From the NCBI GenBank assembly GCA_003215435.1, contig QCKJ01000003.1:62001-126000 (forward strand): a stretch of 64,000 nucleotides of DNA, read 5' to 3'. Positions 39,410 through 50,057 of this stretch are shown piece by piece. The notes beneath the pieces are model-generated. The model was not told the DNA's origin. It worked only from the letters and a program-made list of their open reading frames with translations, and did no database searches. Within the stretch, counting starts at the first letter, position 1. Each line of letters begins with the position of its first letter. The DNA is from Prochlorococcus sp. AG-409-M05 (GTDB taxonomy: Bacteria; Cyanobacteriota; Cyanobacteriia; PCC-6307; Cyanobiaceae). The translations under genes were made by a program, and so were the position numbers.

Positions 39410-42229
39410 ATGCCTTCCTCTCCTATCTTCCCTGAGTCAAACGCCGAAGGATCTAACCCTAAAGAATCGGCAAAAGCTCTTCCAAAAACTTATGACCCAA
39501 AAGGGACAGAAAGTCGTTGGCAAATTGCCTGGGAAAGAGATGGTGCATTCCAAGGCAAGCCTGATAACCCAGGCAAGGCTTTCTCTGTAGTAATCCCGCC
39601 ACCTAACGTGACAGGAAGTCTCCATATGGGTCACGCATTTAATACAGCTTTAATAGATACAATTGTTAGATTTCAAAGACTTCAAGGTAAAAACGTACTT
39701 TGCCTCCCTGGAACCGACCATGCTTCAATTGCAGTACAAACAATCTTAGAAAAGCAGTTAAAAGAAGAAGGTATTAATCGCTCTCAATTAGGTCGTAAAG
39801 AATTCCTTAACCGAGCTTGGGAATGGAAAAATAAAAGTGGAGGGCAAATTGTAGGGCAATTAAAAAGACTGGGTTATTCAGTTGATTGGAAAAGGGAACG
39901 TTTCACACTTGATGAAAAGCTCAGCAAAGCGGTGAATAGAGCTTTTATTCAATTATATGAAAAGGGATTGATATATAGAGGGGAATATCTTGTCAATTGG
40001 TGTCCTGCATCAGGTTCTGCGGTGAGTGATCTTGAAGTAGAGATGAAAGAAGTAAATGGACATCTTTGGCACTTTCGTTATCCACTTACTTCTGGAAAAA
40101 CAGCTGACGGAGTTAGTCATATTGAAGTAGCTACTACTAGACCTGAAACGATGCTTGGAGATGTCGCTGTAGCGGTCAATCCATCTGACAAAAGGTACAA
40201 GAAACTCATTGGAGAAATGATTACTTTGCCTTTAGTCAATCGTCAAATCCCAATTATTGCAGATGAGCATGTTGATAAAAGCTTTGGGACAGGCTGCGTA
40301 AAAGTAACCCCTGCCCATGACCCTAACGACTTCGCAATCGGTCAAAGGCATAATCTGCCTCAGATCACCGTGATGAACAAAAATGGAAGCATGAATAACA
40401 ATGCTGGCCATTTTGAAGGGTTAGATCGATTTGAAGCCCGCAAATCTTTAGTAGAAGCTTTAGACAAAAAAGGTTATCTCGTAAAAGTTGAGCCATATCA
40501 ACATAATGTTCCTTTTTCAGAAAGAGGCAAAGTTCCTATAGAGCCTCTTATATCAACACAGTGGTTCATTCGCATGGAGCCACTTGCGACAAAAGCTAAG
40601 GTATTCCTAGAACACAATGATCCCAAGTTTATTCCCGAAAGATGGACAAAAGTTTATAGGGATTGGCTCACCGACATTCGTGACTGGTGCATTAGTAGAC
40701 AACTTTGGTGGGGACATCAAATACCTGCATGGTTTGTTATAAGTGAAAGCAACGGTCAAGTAACAAATAAAACACCTTATATCGTTGCTGAGTCGATTGA
40801 AGAGGCTCAGCGGAAAGCTAAGAAAAAATTTGGTGAATCTGCAAAAATCCAACAAGATGAAGATGTGCTAGATACCTGGTTCTCAAGCGGACTGTGGCCA
40901 TTTTCTACCTTAGGCTGGCCTAACGAAGAGGATATAGATTTTAAACGTTGGTATCCAACAAGCACCCTAGTCACTGGTTTTGATATTATCTTTTTCTGGG
41001 TGGCTAGAATGACAATGATGGCAAGCATATTCACAGATAAAATGCCATTTAAAGATGTCTATATTCATGGTCTAGTGCGAGATGAGGAAAATCGTAAAAT
41101 GAGTAAAAGTGCGGGGAATGGAATAGATCCACTATTACTAATTGAACGCTATGGCGTAGATGCTCTACGCTTTGCCCTGGTAAGAGAGGTTGCTGGAGCA
41201 GGACAAGATATTCGTCTGGATTATGACCGACAAACAGATACATCAAGCACAGTAGAAGCATCCAGAAATTTTGCAAATAAGCTATGGAATGCAACACGCT
41301 TTGCACTTATACACCTGGGTAATGAATCTCAAAATACGCTTGGAGAGATAAATCCAAATGCTTTGAATCTCTCTGATCTTTGGATTCTCTCCCGTCTAAC
41401 TCGAGTAAATATAAAAGCAAAAAATTCATACGAAAACTACAACCTTGGTGAAGTCGCTAAAGATCTTTATGAGTTCGTATGGCATGACTTCTGCGACTGG
41501 TATCTAGAGCTAGTCAAAAATCGTCTAAATCAATCTAATGAAAGCACAACAAACTATCTAGCTGATCAAAAAACGGCTCGCCAAGTTCTAGCAAAGGTAC
41601 TCAGTGATTTACTAATAATGCTGCACCCTCTAATGCCCCATCTCACAGAAGAGCTATGGCACGGTCTCACTGGCAATCCTGAGAACCAATTTCTTGCTCT
41701 TGAAATCTGGCCAAAAAGTGAACGCGATTATCTAAACAGTGAGCTAGAAGAATCCTTTGATGAACTAATTAAAGCAATTAGTGTTGTGCGCAACTTGCGA
41801 GCAGTAGCTGGTTTAAAACCTTCTCAAAAGGTACCAGTCCGTTTTATCACTAACAGGAAAGAACTTGCCAAAACACTTCTTCAAGCAAAAAGTGACATTG
41901 AAATACTCACACGCACAAAATCTTTAGAAGTAATAGATCAAGAATCTGCTAATAAAAACCCTTCTACAAAAGTACTGGCAGGAGTTAGCGGTGAACTACA
42001 AGTTCTACTACCAATAGAAGGACTAGTTGACCTCGAAAGTCTACGCAGTCGCCTAGAAAAAGATCTTTTCAAAGCTGAAAAAGATATAGCTAGTCTCTCA
42101 GAGAGGTTAAACAACTCGAATTTCACTAATAAAGCTCCTACCGCAGTAGTTGCTCAATGCAAAGAGAATCTTTCTGAAGCATATGCACAAGCCGTATTAA
42201 CTCGTAAACGATTAGAAGATCTTGCCTGA
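39410..42229 (+). CDS. valS: Valyl-tRNA synthetase
   Basis: Class I aminoacyl-tRNA synthetase charging tRNA-Val, with editing. Seen: the HIGH motif as SLHMGHAFN, the editing domain ([16 protein letters not shown]), [13 protein letters not shown], the KMSKS motif in [11 protein letters not shown], the anticodon domain and a C-terminal coiled coil ([19 protein letters not shown]). 939 residues. The stop overlaps the TVP38 gene start by eight bases, so coupled translation is likely. Confidence 0.97.
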   Translation: MPSSPIFPESNAEGSNPKESAKALPKTYDPKGTESRWQIAWERDGAFQGKPDNPGKAFSVVIPPPNVTGSLHMGHAFNTALIDTIVRFQRLQGKNVLCLPGTDHASIAVQTILEKQLKEEGINRSQLGRKEFLNRAWEWKNKSGGQIVGQLKRLGYSVDWKRERFTLDEKLSKAVNRAFIQLYEKGLIYRGEYLVNWCPASGSAVSDLEVEMKEVNGHLWHFRYPLTSGKTADGVSHIEVATTRPETMLGDVAVAVNPSDKRYKKLIGEMITLPLVNRQIPIIADEHVDKSFGTGCVKVTPAHDPNDFAIGQRHNLPQITVMNKNGSMNNNAGHFEGLDRFEARKSLVEALDKKGYLVKVEPYQHNVPFSERGKVPIEPLISTQWFIRMEPLATKAKVFLEHNDPKFIPERWTKVYRDWLTDIRDWCISRQLWWGHQIPAWFVISESNGQVTNKTPYIVAESIEEAQRKAKKKFGESAKIQQDEDVLDTWFSSGLWPFSTLGWPNEEDIDFKRWYPTSTLVTGFDIIFFWVARMTMMASIFTDKMPFKDVYIHGLVRDEENRKMSKSAGNGIDPLLLIERYGVDALRFALVREVAGAGQDIRLDYDRQTDTSSTVEASRNFANKLWNATRFALIHLGNESQNTLGEINPNALNLSDLWILSRLTRVNIKAKNSYENYNLGEVAKDLYEFVWHDFCDWYLELVKNRLNQSNESTTNYLADQKTARQVLAKVLSDLLIMLHPLMPHLTEELWHGLTGNPENQFLALEIWPKSERDYLNSELEESFDELIKAISVVRNLRAVAGLKPSQKVPVRFITNRKELAKTLLQAKSDIEILTRTKSLEVIDQESANKNPSTKVLAGVSGELQVLLPIEGLVDLESLRSRLEKDLFKAEKDIASLSERLNNSNFTNKAPTAVVAQCKENLSEAYAQAVLTRKRLEDLA

Positions 42230-42854
42230 AATAGTTTTGGATCCCACCAGCTGGTTTGAATATCTCACCCCATTTCTGCAATCCCCTTCCGGGGCGCTGT
42301 TATTTATTCCTCTTTATGCAATTTGGGTAACCATTCTTCTTCCTGGAATCTGGGCTTCTATGCTTGCAGGTGCTCTATATGGTGCTTTCTGGGGAAGTGG
42401 AATTGTTTTCGCTGGAGCTTGTCTTGGCGCTCAAGCAACATTTCTAATAGGGCGCACAGTGCTAAGGGGTTGGGCAAGACAACGACTCGCTAAGATTCCA
42501 AAACTCCAAGCCGTTGAGAAAGCAGTTAGTAAAGAAGGTTTGAAGCTTGTATTACTAACACGTCTATCTCCGGCATTCCCATTCAGTCTATTAAACCTCT
42601 CATATGGGCTCAGCGAGGTAAGCTTTCGAGACTACTCAATTGGGCTATTAGGGATACTTCCAGGAACATTTTTATTTTGCAGTATTGGAGCCTTTGCCGG
42701 TGAAATAAGCAACTTCAATACCGCACTGAAAGCAGAAGCAGATTTTGGGACATGGATAGTGCGGGTTGTAGGACTAATAAGTACCTTTGGTGTGGTTTGG
42801 TTAGTTGGACGTTCTGCAAAAAAAACTCTTCAGGATTTTGAGTCATCTAAATAA
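42222..42854 (+). CDS. TVP38/TMEM64 (DedA-like) membrane protein
   Basis: 210 residues with about five membrane helices. The VTT-domain features are seen: [49 protein letters not shown], and [14 protein letters not shown]. The family is related to lipid scramblases and undecaprenyl-phosphate flippases; the exact cargo is unknown. TTG at 42222 is used as start, inside the end of valS. Confidence 0.85.
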   Translation: MPEIVLDPTSWFEYLTPFLQSPSGALLFIPLYAIWVTILLPGIWASMLAGALYGAFWGSGIVFAGACLGAQATFLIGRTVLRGWARQRLAKIPKLQAVEKAVSKEGLKLVLLTRLSPAFPFSLLNLSYGLSEVSFRDYSIGLLGILPGTFLFCSIGAFAGEISNFNTALKAEADFGTWIVRVVGLISTFGVVWLVGRSAKKTLQDFESSK

Positions 42855-43027
42855 TCAGGGTTTTCCAAAGGCAAGTCCCTCAACGTCGCAAAAAACACAA
42901 ACCAAATCAACCTAAAGAATGAAAAAGTCCCCCTTTTACTTGCTAAGTCTGTATATTTCGCACGCCCACAAGGGGTCTTAATCAAAGCGTTAATAAAAGG
43001 GTGCTGCATTACTTAAAAATATTTTTC

Positions 43028-45127
43028 TTATAAATTACTTGAAAACTTAGCTAATAGCTCTCTGAATTCCATCTCATTAATAATGGGGATTCCAAGGCTA
43101 AGAGCTTTTTCGAATTTACTACCAGGCTTTTCTCCAGCTAATAAAAATGAGGTATTTTTACTAACTGAAGAGCTAATTGTTCCTCCAGCGGCTTCTATCA
43201 GAGTTTTCGCATCACTTCTAGTTAATGAAGGCATAGCCCCTGTCAAAACAAAAATCTTATTCTCCAAGAAAGGCGATTGAAGTCGAGTCTGACTATCGTT
43301 ATTGATTAATGTCTCATCCAGAGTAGATGATAAAGAAAAGCCGGCTTTTTTCAGCTGCAATAACATTTTCTGATTTGAGACATCTGCAAACCATTGCCTT
43401 AAAGAGTTCAATATTTCTTCTCCAATCCCAAAAATACTAGTAATCGAATCATGATTTTGTGTTACTGCTAGTTGTAGTTCAGCAATATTTGAGAAGGCTT
43501 TCGACAAAGCCTTGGCATTCACCTCGCCTATATTGTTTATTCCCAATCCGTAAAGTTGTTTATGCCATGGCTTCTTCTTAGAAAGAAGAAGTGATGAAAT
43601 TATTTTTTCAGCAGATTTGTTACCCATACGTTCTAAGTCGACCAATTGACGAGCCTCAAGTAAGTACAAATCAGCTATGGACCTCACTAAACCTCTCTCC
43701 ACTAATTGCTCAATCAGCTTGTCTCCGAAACCTTCAACATCTAAAGCACCTTTGCTCACCCAATGACGCAAAGTTCCTCGCATGATGGCTGGACAACTAA
43801 TATTCATACAACGAGTAACCGCTTCTCCAGATTCACGTTTTAATTTTGAACTGCACTCAGGACAACTATTGGGAAGGCTCAAACGTTTAGCATCCAATGG
43901 GCGTAAGTCTCTCAAAACACGGACTACTTCAGGAATAATCTCACCTGCCTTACGAACAACTATTGTGTCACCCTTATGCAAATCCAATGCAATCAAACGA
44001 TCTGCATTATGAAGAGTTGCTCTAGAAACCGAAGTTCCAGCTAATGAAACTGGCTGAAACTCAGCAACTGGTGTGACAGCTCCAGAACGACCCACCTGAT
44101 AATTCAGTCGAATTAACTTGCTGGGTGCTTCTTCTGCAGGATATTTAAGAGCTATTGCCCACCTTGGCGCCTTTTGAGTATTGCCAACTATTTGCTGAGC
44201 TTCAAAAAGATTGGCTTTGATAACAACACCATCAGTGACATATGGAAGTTGATGTCGAGCAATATCCCAATGATTAAAGAAGCTCTCAGCTTGAGGCAAG
44301 TCATCTATCAAGGCCGCATTGGAGTTCACTTTAAAGCCTGCGGTTTTAAGCCACTCAAGAGCCTCCCATTGACCGCTTGGTTGTTTTGGATCTTCCTCTA
44401 AAGCCTTCCAGTCCTCGGGTAAATAAACCGCATAAGCAAAAAAATCTAAATTTCTAGAAGAAACCACTCGAGGATCTAATTGACGTAAAGTTCCAGCACA
44501 AGCATTGCGGGGATTAGCAAAAGGTGGGTCTCCTTGCTTTTCACGTTCAAAATTAATTGTTGCAAATGTCTCCGTTGGCATGAATGCTTCCCCTCTAACT
44601 TCTAGCCATAAAGGAGGGTTCTTCAAATGCAGGCATAAGGGAACTGTTGTGATCGTTCTCACATTTGCTGTGATCTCTTCACCCTCACTACCATCTCCTC
44701 TAGTCGCTGCCTTGACCAAGAAACCTTTTTCATAAGTCAACGCAAGAGCATTGCCATCTATCTTTAACTCTCCGACCATCTGAAAATCACAATCAACAGA
44801 TTTTGAAGTGTTATCAGTTTCCATCAACTTTAAAAATCTTTTATGCCAAGCTTTCAATTCATCAAAATCAAACGCATTGTCCAGACTGAGCAAAGGTAGA
44901 CGATGACGTGCCGTTATGAAACCCTCAGAAGGTTTACCACCTAAGCGTTGAGTTGGGCTATCAGGTCGTAAATTTGCAGGGTCTTTTCTTTCTAAGTCCT
45001 GTAATTCTCTATATAGAGAGTCATAAATGGCATCTTCTAGAAAAGGGGAGTCAAGAACGTAATACGCATGGGCAGCTCGATTGAGCAAATTACAAAGTTC
45101 ATTGACCCGTGGATCGTGATTATTCAA
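43028..45127 (-). CDS. ligA: NAD+-dependent DNA ligase
   Basis: Seals nicks in DNA replication and repair. Order: Ia NAD-binding domain ([25 protein letters not shown]), the adenylation site ELKIDGNAL, the OB fold, the four-cysteine zinc finger (CPECSSKL...CMNISCP), helix-hairpin-helix repeats ([22 protein letters not shown]) and a C-terminal BRCT domain ([20 protein letters not shown]). 699 residues. All expected elements are intact. Confidence 0.97.
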   Translation of the reverse strand: MNNHDPRVNELCNLLNRAAHAYYVLDSPFLEDAIYDSLYRELQDLERKDPANLRPDSPTQRLGGKPSEGFITARHRLPLLSLDNAFDFDELKAWHKRFLKLMETDNTSKSVDCDFQMVGELKIDGNALALTYEKGFLVKAATRGDGSEGEEITANVRTITTVPLCLHLKNPPLWLEVRGEAFMPTETFATINFEREKQGDPPFANPRNACAGTLRQLDPRVVSSRNLDFFAYAVYLPEDWKALEEDPKQPSGQWEALEWLKTAGFKVNSNAALIDDLPQAESFFNHWDIARHQLPYVTDGVVIKANLFEAQQIVGNTQKAPRWAIALKYPAEEAPSKLIRLNYQVGRSGAVTPVAEFQPVSLAGTSVSRATLHNADRLIALDLHKGDTIVVRKAGEIIPEVVRVLRDLRPLDAKRLSLPNSCPECSSKLKRESGEAVTRCMNISCPAIMRGTLRHWVSKGALDVEGFGDKLIEQLVERGLVRSIADLYLLEARQLVDLERMGNKSAEKIISSLLLSKKKPWHKQLYGLGINNIGEVNAKALSKAFSNIAELQLAVTQNHDSITSIFGIGEEILNSLRQWFADVSNQKMLLQLKKAGFSLSSTLDETLINNDSQTRLQSPFLENKIFVLTGAMPSLTRSDAKTLIEAAGGTISSSVSKNTSFLLAGEKPGSKFEKALSLGIPIINEMEFRELLAKFSSNL

Positions 45128-45148
45128 GTCAAAAGCTAATTCGGTTTC

Positions 45149-45568
45149 TTAAGTATTCGCCTCAATAATTCGATCAATTCTCCATTCATCTTGAACCTTT
45201 ATAAAGGTAAAGTCCAAAGGCAACTCTTCCTTATTCTCTGCCTTAAGCTTCAGAGTAAGGGTAATTTTTCCTTCTTGTATACGGGGTCTGCCAGACTTCA
45301 GATTCTTAAACCGATTCAATTTCAACCCGATTAGAAAATTTATAAACTGCTGTCTATTGACATGCTGACGATAGGCCTTAGAGGTAAGGAGGTAGGCAGC
45401 ATCAACCCTTCCAGCAGATATCTGATTAAAAAATTGTTTGACCATTGGATTAATGCCCCTTGCATTGATTACCAACTTTGCAGCAGTAATGGTCCAGTAG
45501 AGCAATAATCCCCCTAATCCGGCAAAAAGAACCTTGATTCCAATGTCCTTGACTAAAACTGAATCCAT
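45149..45568 (-). CDS. Hypothetical membrane-anchored protein (DUF4864-like)
   Basis: About 139 residues from ATG 45568. One N-terminal membrane helix (VLFAGLGGLLLYWTITAAKLVI), then a small alpha/beta domain with FFNQISAGRVDAAYLLTSKAYR and a C-terminal WRIDRIIE, resembling NTF2-like DUF4864 proteins. The fold assignment is by pattern only. It is 21 bases upstream of ligA on the same strand and likely cotranscribed. Confidence 0.68.
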   Translation of the reverse strand: MDSVLVKDIGIKVLFAGLGGLLLYWTITAAKLVINARGINPMVKQFFNQISAGRVDAAYLLTSKAYRQHVNRQQFINFLIGLKLNRFKNLKSGRPRIQEGKITLTLKLKAENKEELPLDFTFIKVQDEWRIDRIIEANT

Positions 45569-45689
45569 CTGCTGATTGCATATCAATAGAGATTCTGACT
45601 TAATAACCCCAAAAAGAAAAATTTTTTAGCTCTATGCCTTATTTCAAAATGTCCAAGTTCTCATCAAAGAAATAGCTTCTTAGCCTGAA

Positions 45690-46238
45690 ATGCCAATTGT
45701 GCCGCTATTACCAATTTTTCATCGCTTGGACAGAGAGCATTTTGATAGCTCCCTTACATTTCAATCTCAACCTCATTTAGCAGTTAGATGGAGCGACGGA
45801 AGGCTACGGAAGACCGCGGGTTTCTATAGACATATCCCAAAATTCTTGGAACCAGATGAATATGAAATCGTTTTATCAAGGCCATTACTTGAACTATTGC
45901 CACAAAGTGCCATTGAAAGCACCCTCTGCCATGAAATGATCCATGCCTGGATACATCTTGTTCTAAAGCAAAAAGAAAGTCATGGGCCGCTTTTTAAAGC
46001 AAAAATGGCATCAATTAATTCCTCTCAGTCAAAGTTTCAAGTAAGTTTGCGACATAAGTTCCCTGTACCCCAAAAGCCCCCAAGATGGTGGGCGGTATGT
46101 CCTCTTTGTGGGCTCAAGTCAGCCTATTTTCGCAAGGTCCGAGGAGCAGCTTGCAGACAATGTTGTCAAAATTTTTATGGTGGCAATTGGCATTCAAGTT
46201 GTTTACTGATCTATGAGCCTGCACTAAAAAAATCTTGA
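45690..46238 (+). CDS. SprT-like zinc metalloprotease
   Basis: 182 residues. The zinc protease motif HEMIHAWIH is followed by HGPLFKAKM, the third-ligand region of SprT. A C-terminal zinc ribbon (CPLCG...CRQCCQNF) completes the SprT-like layout; eukaryotic SPRTN cleaves DNA-protein crosslinks, but the bacterial role is not established. The stop codon is followed one base later by the small ORF at 46240. Confidence 0.82.
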   Translation: MPIVPLLPIFHRLDREHFDSSLTFQSQPHLAVRWSDGRLRKTAGFYRHIPKFLEPDEYEIVLSRPLLELLPQSAIESTLCHEMIHAWIHLVLKQKESHGPLFKAKMASINSSQSKFQVSLRHKFPVPQKPPRWWAVCPLCGLKSAYFRKVRGAACRQCCQNFYGGNWHSSCLLIYEPALKKS

Positions 46239-46239
46239 G

Positions 46240-46338
46240 ATGGAAACTTTCTTAAAAGCATTGGAATTGAGTGGAATCTCCATTGCCCTAATAGGTTGGC
46301 AACGGGAACAATGGTTGTTGCACCGGAAACGGCGTTAA
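46240..46338 (+). CDS. Candidate 32-residue small protein
   Basis: An ATG one base after the sprT-like stop opens 32 codons ending TAA at 46338, six bases before the next gene. The peptide starts METFLKALELSG, has a short hydrophobic part (ISIALIGWQ) and a basic C-terminus (LLHRKRR). The packing (1 and 6 bases) and amphipathic character argue for a real gene, but no family is recognised. AATCTTGAG upstream gives a weak ribosome binding site only. Confidence 0.45.
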   Translation: METFLKALELSGISIALIGWQREQWLLHRKRR

Positions 46339-46344
46339 GTTGAA

Positions 46345-46863
46345 ATGATGGATTTACCACGTGAAAAGCCACAAAGACCTAAAGACCCGTTAGAGCGGAA
46401 AATGGATCAGTGGCTTGAAACAGGCAGACAATTTGTTGATGGGGTTGCAGGCAACAGGCCAGGATCAAGAACAAAAGGCAGACAAAGGTCAAACCGAATC
46501 AATCCAAATATAGATACGGTTGGAAGGTGGGTCGAAGATAAAATCGATTGGTTACTTGAAGAAGAGGACGACTGGCTTGAACCTTGGCAAGAAGTAAATG
46601 ATTTAAAGATTTCTGGGAAAAAACAACCTTTAGAAGCAATCTCGCGAAGGGTATCCCCAGCAATCTCCAAACGAGAGAATAACGTTCCAAATAACAATGG
46701 ACCAGATGATGAATGGCCTGACGAAGAATCTTTCAAAATTGACAGATGGAAGCGACAGTCACCCAGAAATATTCAAGATGACTTGATTCCTAAAAAAATT
46801 GATAGCCCAAAACTTTCTAGGCAACGCCGCTCCCTACCTAAATCTAATCGTCAACGAAACTAA
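46345..46863 (+). CDS. Hypothetical basic protein
   Basis: 172 residues with tandem ATGs at 46345 and 46348. The N-terminal part PLERKMDQWLETGRQFVDGVAGNRPGSR and the central VGRWVEDKIDWLLEEEDDWLEPW are helical; the C-terminal third is low-complexity and rich in Arg, Lys, Pro and Asn (SRQRRSLPKSNRQRN). Such a tail suggests RNA binding or ribosome association. Not recognised. It follows the sprT-like gene and the small ORF in one plus-strand run. Confidence 0.65.
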   Translation: MMDLPREKPQRPKDPLERKMDQWLETGRQFVDGVAGNRPGSRTKGRQRSNRINPNIDTVGRWVEDKIDWLLEEEDDWLEPWQEVNDLKISGKKQPLEAISRRVSPAISKRENNVPNNNGPDDEWPDEESFKIDRWKRQSPRNIQDDLIPKKIDSPKLSRQRRSLPKSNRQRN

Positions 46864-46925
46864 TTTTTCAAACGAAGCCCCTGCTTCCGCATGGTCTCTG
46901 AGCGAGTTCTATTAGATCCAGATAA

Positions 46926-47351
46926 TTAACCAACTAATTCTGGGACCCTAAATGAGCATCCCCTCTTTTCCAATTGATTATTTACATCTGTCACTAATTC
47001 ATTAGGCAACTCCTCAGCCATCTGCTCAGGAGTGACATTAATAGAGGGAGACCCCTCCTCTAATGCGTCCAATAAGTCTGTCCATTGCTCTACCTGGGTA
47101 GTTCGGCTGATAAGTTCATATCCGGTCTGTTCTAACCGTGATTTGCAAACATCCGCATTCCAAAGTGGTGCCTGCCAGGAACAATCTAGACTTGAACTAT
47201 TTGCTGCTCCAGCTTCTAATGCTCCTGGTGTTGGTTGACCAAATTCATCACGCCAACCATATTGCTGAAGGGCGCGGCCACAATGGTGTGTAGAAATGCC
47301 ATAAAGGCGGCCAAGATCAGAAATGCTTAACCAAGAAGATTCAGATGCCAT
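46926..47351 (-). CDS. Hypothetical protein with helix-turn-helix-like N-terminus
   Basis: 141 residues from ATG 47351. The N-terminal segment SWLSISDLGRLYGISTHHCGRALQQYGWRD resembles a small helix-turn-helix or KilA-C-like unit, followed by a Gly/Ala linker and an acidic C-terminal half. A regulator or nucleoid-associated role is possible but unproven. A longer frame to 47408 is rejected. It lies 79 bases downstream of the chorismate lyase gene on the same strand. Confidence 0.65.
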   Translation of the reverse strand: MASESSWLSISDLGRLYGISTHHCGRALQQYGWRDEFGQPTPGALEAGAANSSSLDCSWQAPLWNADVCKSRLEQTGYELISRTTQVEQWTDLLDALEEGSPSINVTPEQMAEELPNELVTDVNNQLEKRGCSFRVPELVG

Positions 47352-47430
47352 AAAAACGGTACGGCTAACCTTATCTTCTCCTAAGCACAAGAGTTGGCAA
47401 GTTGTCAAGTTATAATTGCGAAAAGAACAA

Positions 47431-48039
47431 TTATGAATTTTCGCAATCGAAATTTGGTTCTTTGCGAGGAGTTGGTCCCAACCATGTCTCCAATTCAGGG
47501 CTAAATACTTCTCTGATCACAGTTAACTCACGCGCTTGCCGGAAAAAGCGATAATGCCTACTCCAAAAAGGACCTTGCCTACTAAAACCTGATTCGAGCC
47601 AATCTGCATTTACCAATGAAAGGCCATCAACTTCACGAAAAAGCTCCGAGCGCCCTTGAGTAAGACTGCGCCAAATTGGTTCATTCAAATTTTTCAAATT
47701 CTGTTCAGCCTCTTTACAGTTCCACCAACTTTCTGCCCAAGCAAGGGTTCTAGAACCACAATTTAGCCATACTTGCCTTCTCAACAAAGGAGGTGTCAAT
47801 TCATTCACTTCTTTTGGCGCATCTTGATCTGGTTTAAATTCAGGCTCCATAGCAATTAACTGCACTTGAACCTCATGCCCTGTCAACAAGCGCAAGTGAC
47901 GAGTAGGGCTGCCATCTCCTAGTAACATGACTCTCCACGGACCAGTTAATTGATTTGGTCCATCACCAGAAAGAACGGCCTCCGTTGGTGCTTGCCAAAT
48001 ACTTTTTGGAGAAAATAATAATGGGGATGATTGATTCAG
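47431..48039 (-). CDS. Chorismate lyase (DUF98 type), probably with CUG start
   Basis: Releases pyruvate from chorismate to give 4-hydroxybenzoate, the plastoquinone head-group precursor in cyanobacteria. The motif LLGDGSPTRHLRLLTGHEVQVQLI and a later RRQVWLNCGSRTLAWAESWW match the cyanobacterial DUF98 lyases. The obvious ATG at 47928 starts inside the domain. The same frame continues upstream with SPKSIWQAPTEAVL and LTGPWRV, which fit the family N-terminus. That extension has no ATG, GTG or TTG, but a CTG at 48039 follows a perfect AGGAGG by six bases, giving 202 residues. It sits 15 bases after the mnmG stop. Confidence 0.78.
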   Translation of the reverse strand: MNQSSPLLFSPKSIWQAPTEAVLSGDGPNQLTGPWRVMLLGDGSPTRHLRLLTGHEVQVQLIAMEPEFKPDQDAPKEVNELTPPLLRRQVWLNCGSRTLAWAESWWNCKEAEQNLKNLNEPIWRSLTQGRSELFREVDGLSLVNADWLESGFSRQGPFWSRHYRFFRQARELTVIREVFSPELETWLGPTPRKEPNFDCENS

Positions 48040-48054
48040 TAGTCGCCTCCTGAT

Positions 48055-50034
48055 TTAGGCGAAATTATCGGCCGTAGCCATACTTTCAGCTGAGCCTTTG
48101 GCACCTCGTTGACGCAATTTTAACCAAACCAATAACGCTGCAAGATCAGCCTTACTAACTCCTGGCAGTTGAGCTGCATGTCCAAAATTAACTGGTCGAG
48201 CAACAGATAATTTCTCTCTTGCTTCCTTAGACAAAGTCTTAATGCTTGCATAATCAAGATCCTCTGGGATCAGTCGTTGACTCTGCCTCCTGAATTGATT
48301 GATCTGCTGCTGCTGGCGCTGTAAATAACCACTGTATTTAATATCTATCTCAGCCCCTTCTCTGATTGTTAAAGGCAAGTTTTTCTCTGAAAGACCATGT
48401 CGAACAAGATCTAAGGTATGAAACCCTGGCCTTCTAAGAAGATCAGCTAACAATATTGATCCTTTAATAGCTACTCCTGTTTCAGAAGCAATTTTTACTG
48501 CAGTTGGATCAGAAGCCTTTAAGCGCTGAGTTTCTAATCGCTCTTTTTCAGCCTCAAGAGCTTGGAGCTTTGCCTCAAAAATTTTCCAGCGACGTTCACT
48601 AACAAGACCTAACTGGTAGCCAATAGGAGTTAATCGACGATCAGCATTATCACCTCGCAATACCAACCGGTATTCACTCCTACTTGTAAGAACCCTATAA
48701 GGCTCTCTTAAATCCTTAGTAACCAAATCATCAATCATTGTGCCAATGTAACTACTCTCGCGTGAAAAATAGAATGGTTCCTGCCCCCCAATGAACCGTG
48801 CTGCATTTAATCCTGCAACAAGTCCTTGGGCCGCTGCCTCCTCATAACCTGTTGTCCCATTGATTTGCCCTGCACCAAACAATCCACTAACCCGTTTTGT
48901 CTCCAATGAAGGTCGAAGTTGTGTAGCAGGAAGGTAATTGTAATCAACAACGTAAGAAGGTCTAAGCATTACACAATCTTCTAGCCCAGGAAGAGTTCGT
49001 AAAAGTTCAAGTTGCAGAGACTCAGGCAGACCAGTAGAAAAACCTTGAACATAAATCTCTGGTGTGTTTCTACCCTCAGGCTCCAAAAAGATCTGATGTG
49101 AGGACTTATCTGAGAAGCGAACAATTTTGTCCTCAATGGAAGGACAATATCTAGGGCCCTTACTATCAATAAATCCACCATAAACCGGTGTCAGGTGAAG
49201 GTTATCCCTAATCAACTTATGAGTCTCGAGAGTGGTCCGAGTAATAAAGCAACTCATCTGTTCACCCACGATCCAATTTTCAGGGTCAAAGGAAAAAAAC
49301 CTATCTTTCGCATCGCTGGGTTGTTCCTCAAGATGCTCAAAAGAAATACTGCGACGATCTACGCGTGCTGGAGTACCTGTCTTGAGACGATCAACCTCAA
49401 AACCAAGTCTCTTAAGGTCATCTGACAACCCTTCTGCAGGTTGCTCTCCTGCCCGACCAGCTGGCATAGACTGATTGCCTACCCATATCTGACCACCTAA
49501 AAAAGTACCCGTAGTAAGAATTACAGCCTGAGCACGATAGACACTGCCAAAATAAGTCCTGACTCCAGTAACGCGACAAGGCTGAAAATCCGATCTTTTC
49601 TTGTATAAATTTCCTCCATCTGGCTCTCCCTGAACTTCAAGGCCAGTAACCATCGCCTCACGAATCGCCAAATTAGGAGTGTTTTGCAGCAAATGAATCA
49701 TTTGATTGCTATATAGCCTCTTATCTGTTTGAGCCCGTAAGGCCCATACTGCAGGACCTCTACTGGCATTAAGCACTCGCTTTTGCAATGCTGTTAAATC
49801 AGCCATCCAACCGATCACACCACCTAAAGCATCTACTTCATGTACTAACTGGCTCTTGGCTGGGCCTCCAACTGCAGGATTGCAAGGTTGCCAAGCAATG
49901 CGATCAATGTTGAGAGTAAATAATGCCGTAGAAAGACCCATCCGTGAAGCAGCCATTGCAGCTTCACAGCCAGCATGGCCACCCCCTACGACGATGACAT
50001 CAAAGGTTTCTGTTGATCTCTCCAAAACATTCAT
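48055..50034 (-). CDS. mnmG: tRNA uridine-5-carboxymethylaminomethyl modification enzyme MnmG
   Basis: FAD-dependent partner of MnmE in wobble uridine modification. Seen: the N-terminal dinucleotide site [17 protein letters not shown], the FAD/tRNA motifs [52 protein letters not shown], and [21 protein letters not shown]. The C-terminal helical MnmE-binding part includes [14 protein letters not shown]. 659 residues. It is between dnaB and the chorismate lyase gene. Confidence 0.96.
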   Translation of the reverse strand: MNVLERSTETFDVIVVGGGHAGCEAAMAASRMGLSTALFTLNIDRIAWQPCNPAVGGPAKSQLVHEVDALGGVIGWMADLTALQKRVLNASRGPAVWALRAQTDKRLYSNQMIHLLQNTPNLAIREAMVTGLEVQGEPDGGNLYKKRSDFQPCRVTGVRTYFGSVYRAQAVILTTGTFLGGQIWVGNQSMPAGRAGEQPAEGLSDDLKRLGFEVDRLKTGTPARVDRRSISFEHLEEQPSDAKDRFFSFDPENWIVGEQMSCFITRTTLETHKLIRDNLHLTPVYGGFIDSKGPRYCPSIEDKIVRFSDKSSHQIFLEPEGRNTPEIYVQGFSTGLPESLQLELLRTLPGLEDCVMLRPSYVVDYNYLPATQLRPSLETKRVSGLFGAGQINGTTGYEEAAAQGLVAGLNAARFIGGQEPFYFSRESSYIGTMIDDLVTKDLREPYRVLTSRSEYRLVLRGDNADRRLTPIGYQLGLVSERRWKIFEAKLQALEAEKERLETQRLKASDPTAVKIASETGVAIKGSILLADLLRRPGFHTLDLVRHGLSEKNLPLTIREGAEIDIKYSGYLQRQQQQINQFRRQSQRLIPEDLDYASIKTLSKEAREKLSVARPVNFGHAAQLPGVSKADLAALLVWLKLRQRGAKGSAESMATADNFA

Positions 50035-50057
50035 GAATCTTTCCTGGGAAAGTCTCG

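Noticed and set aside
42855-43027. Possible tRNA or small RNA between the TVP38 gene and ligA
   Set aside because: No cloverleaf or TTCGA-type arm, and the short repeats do not form a stable extended fold.
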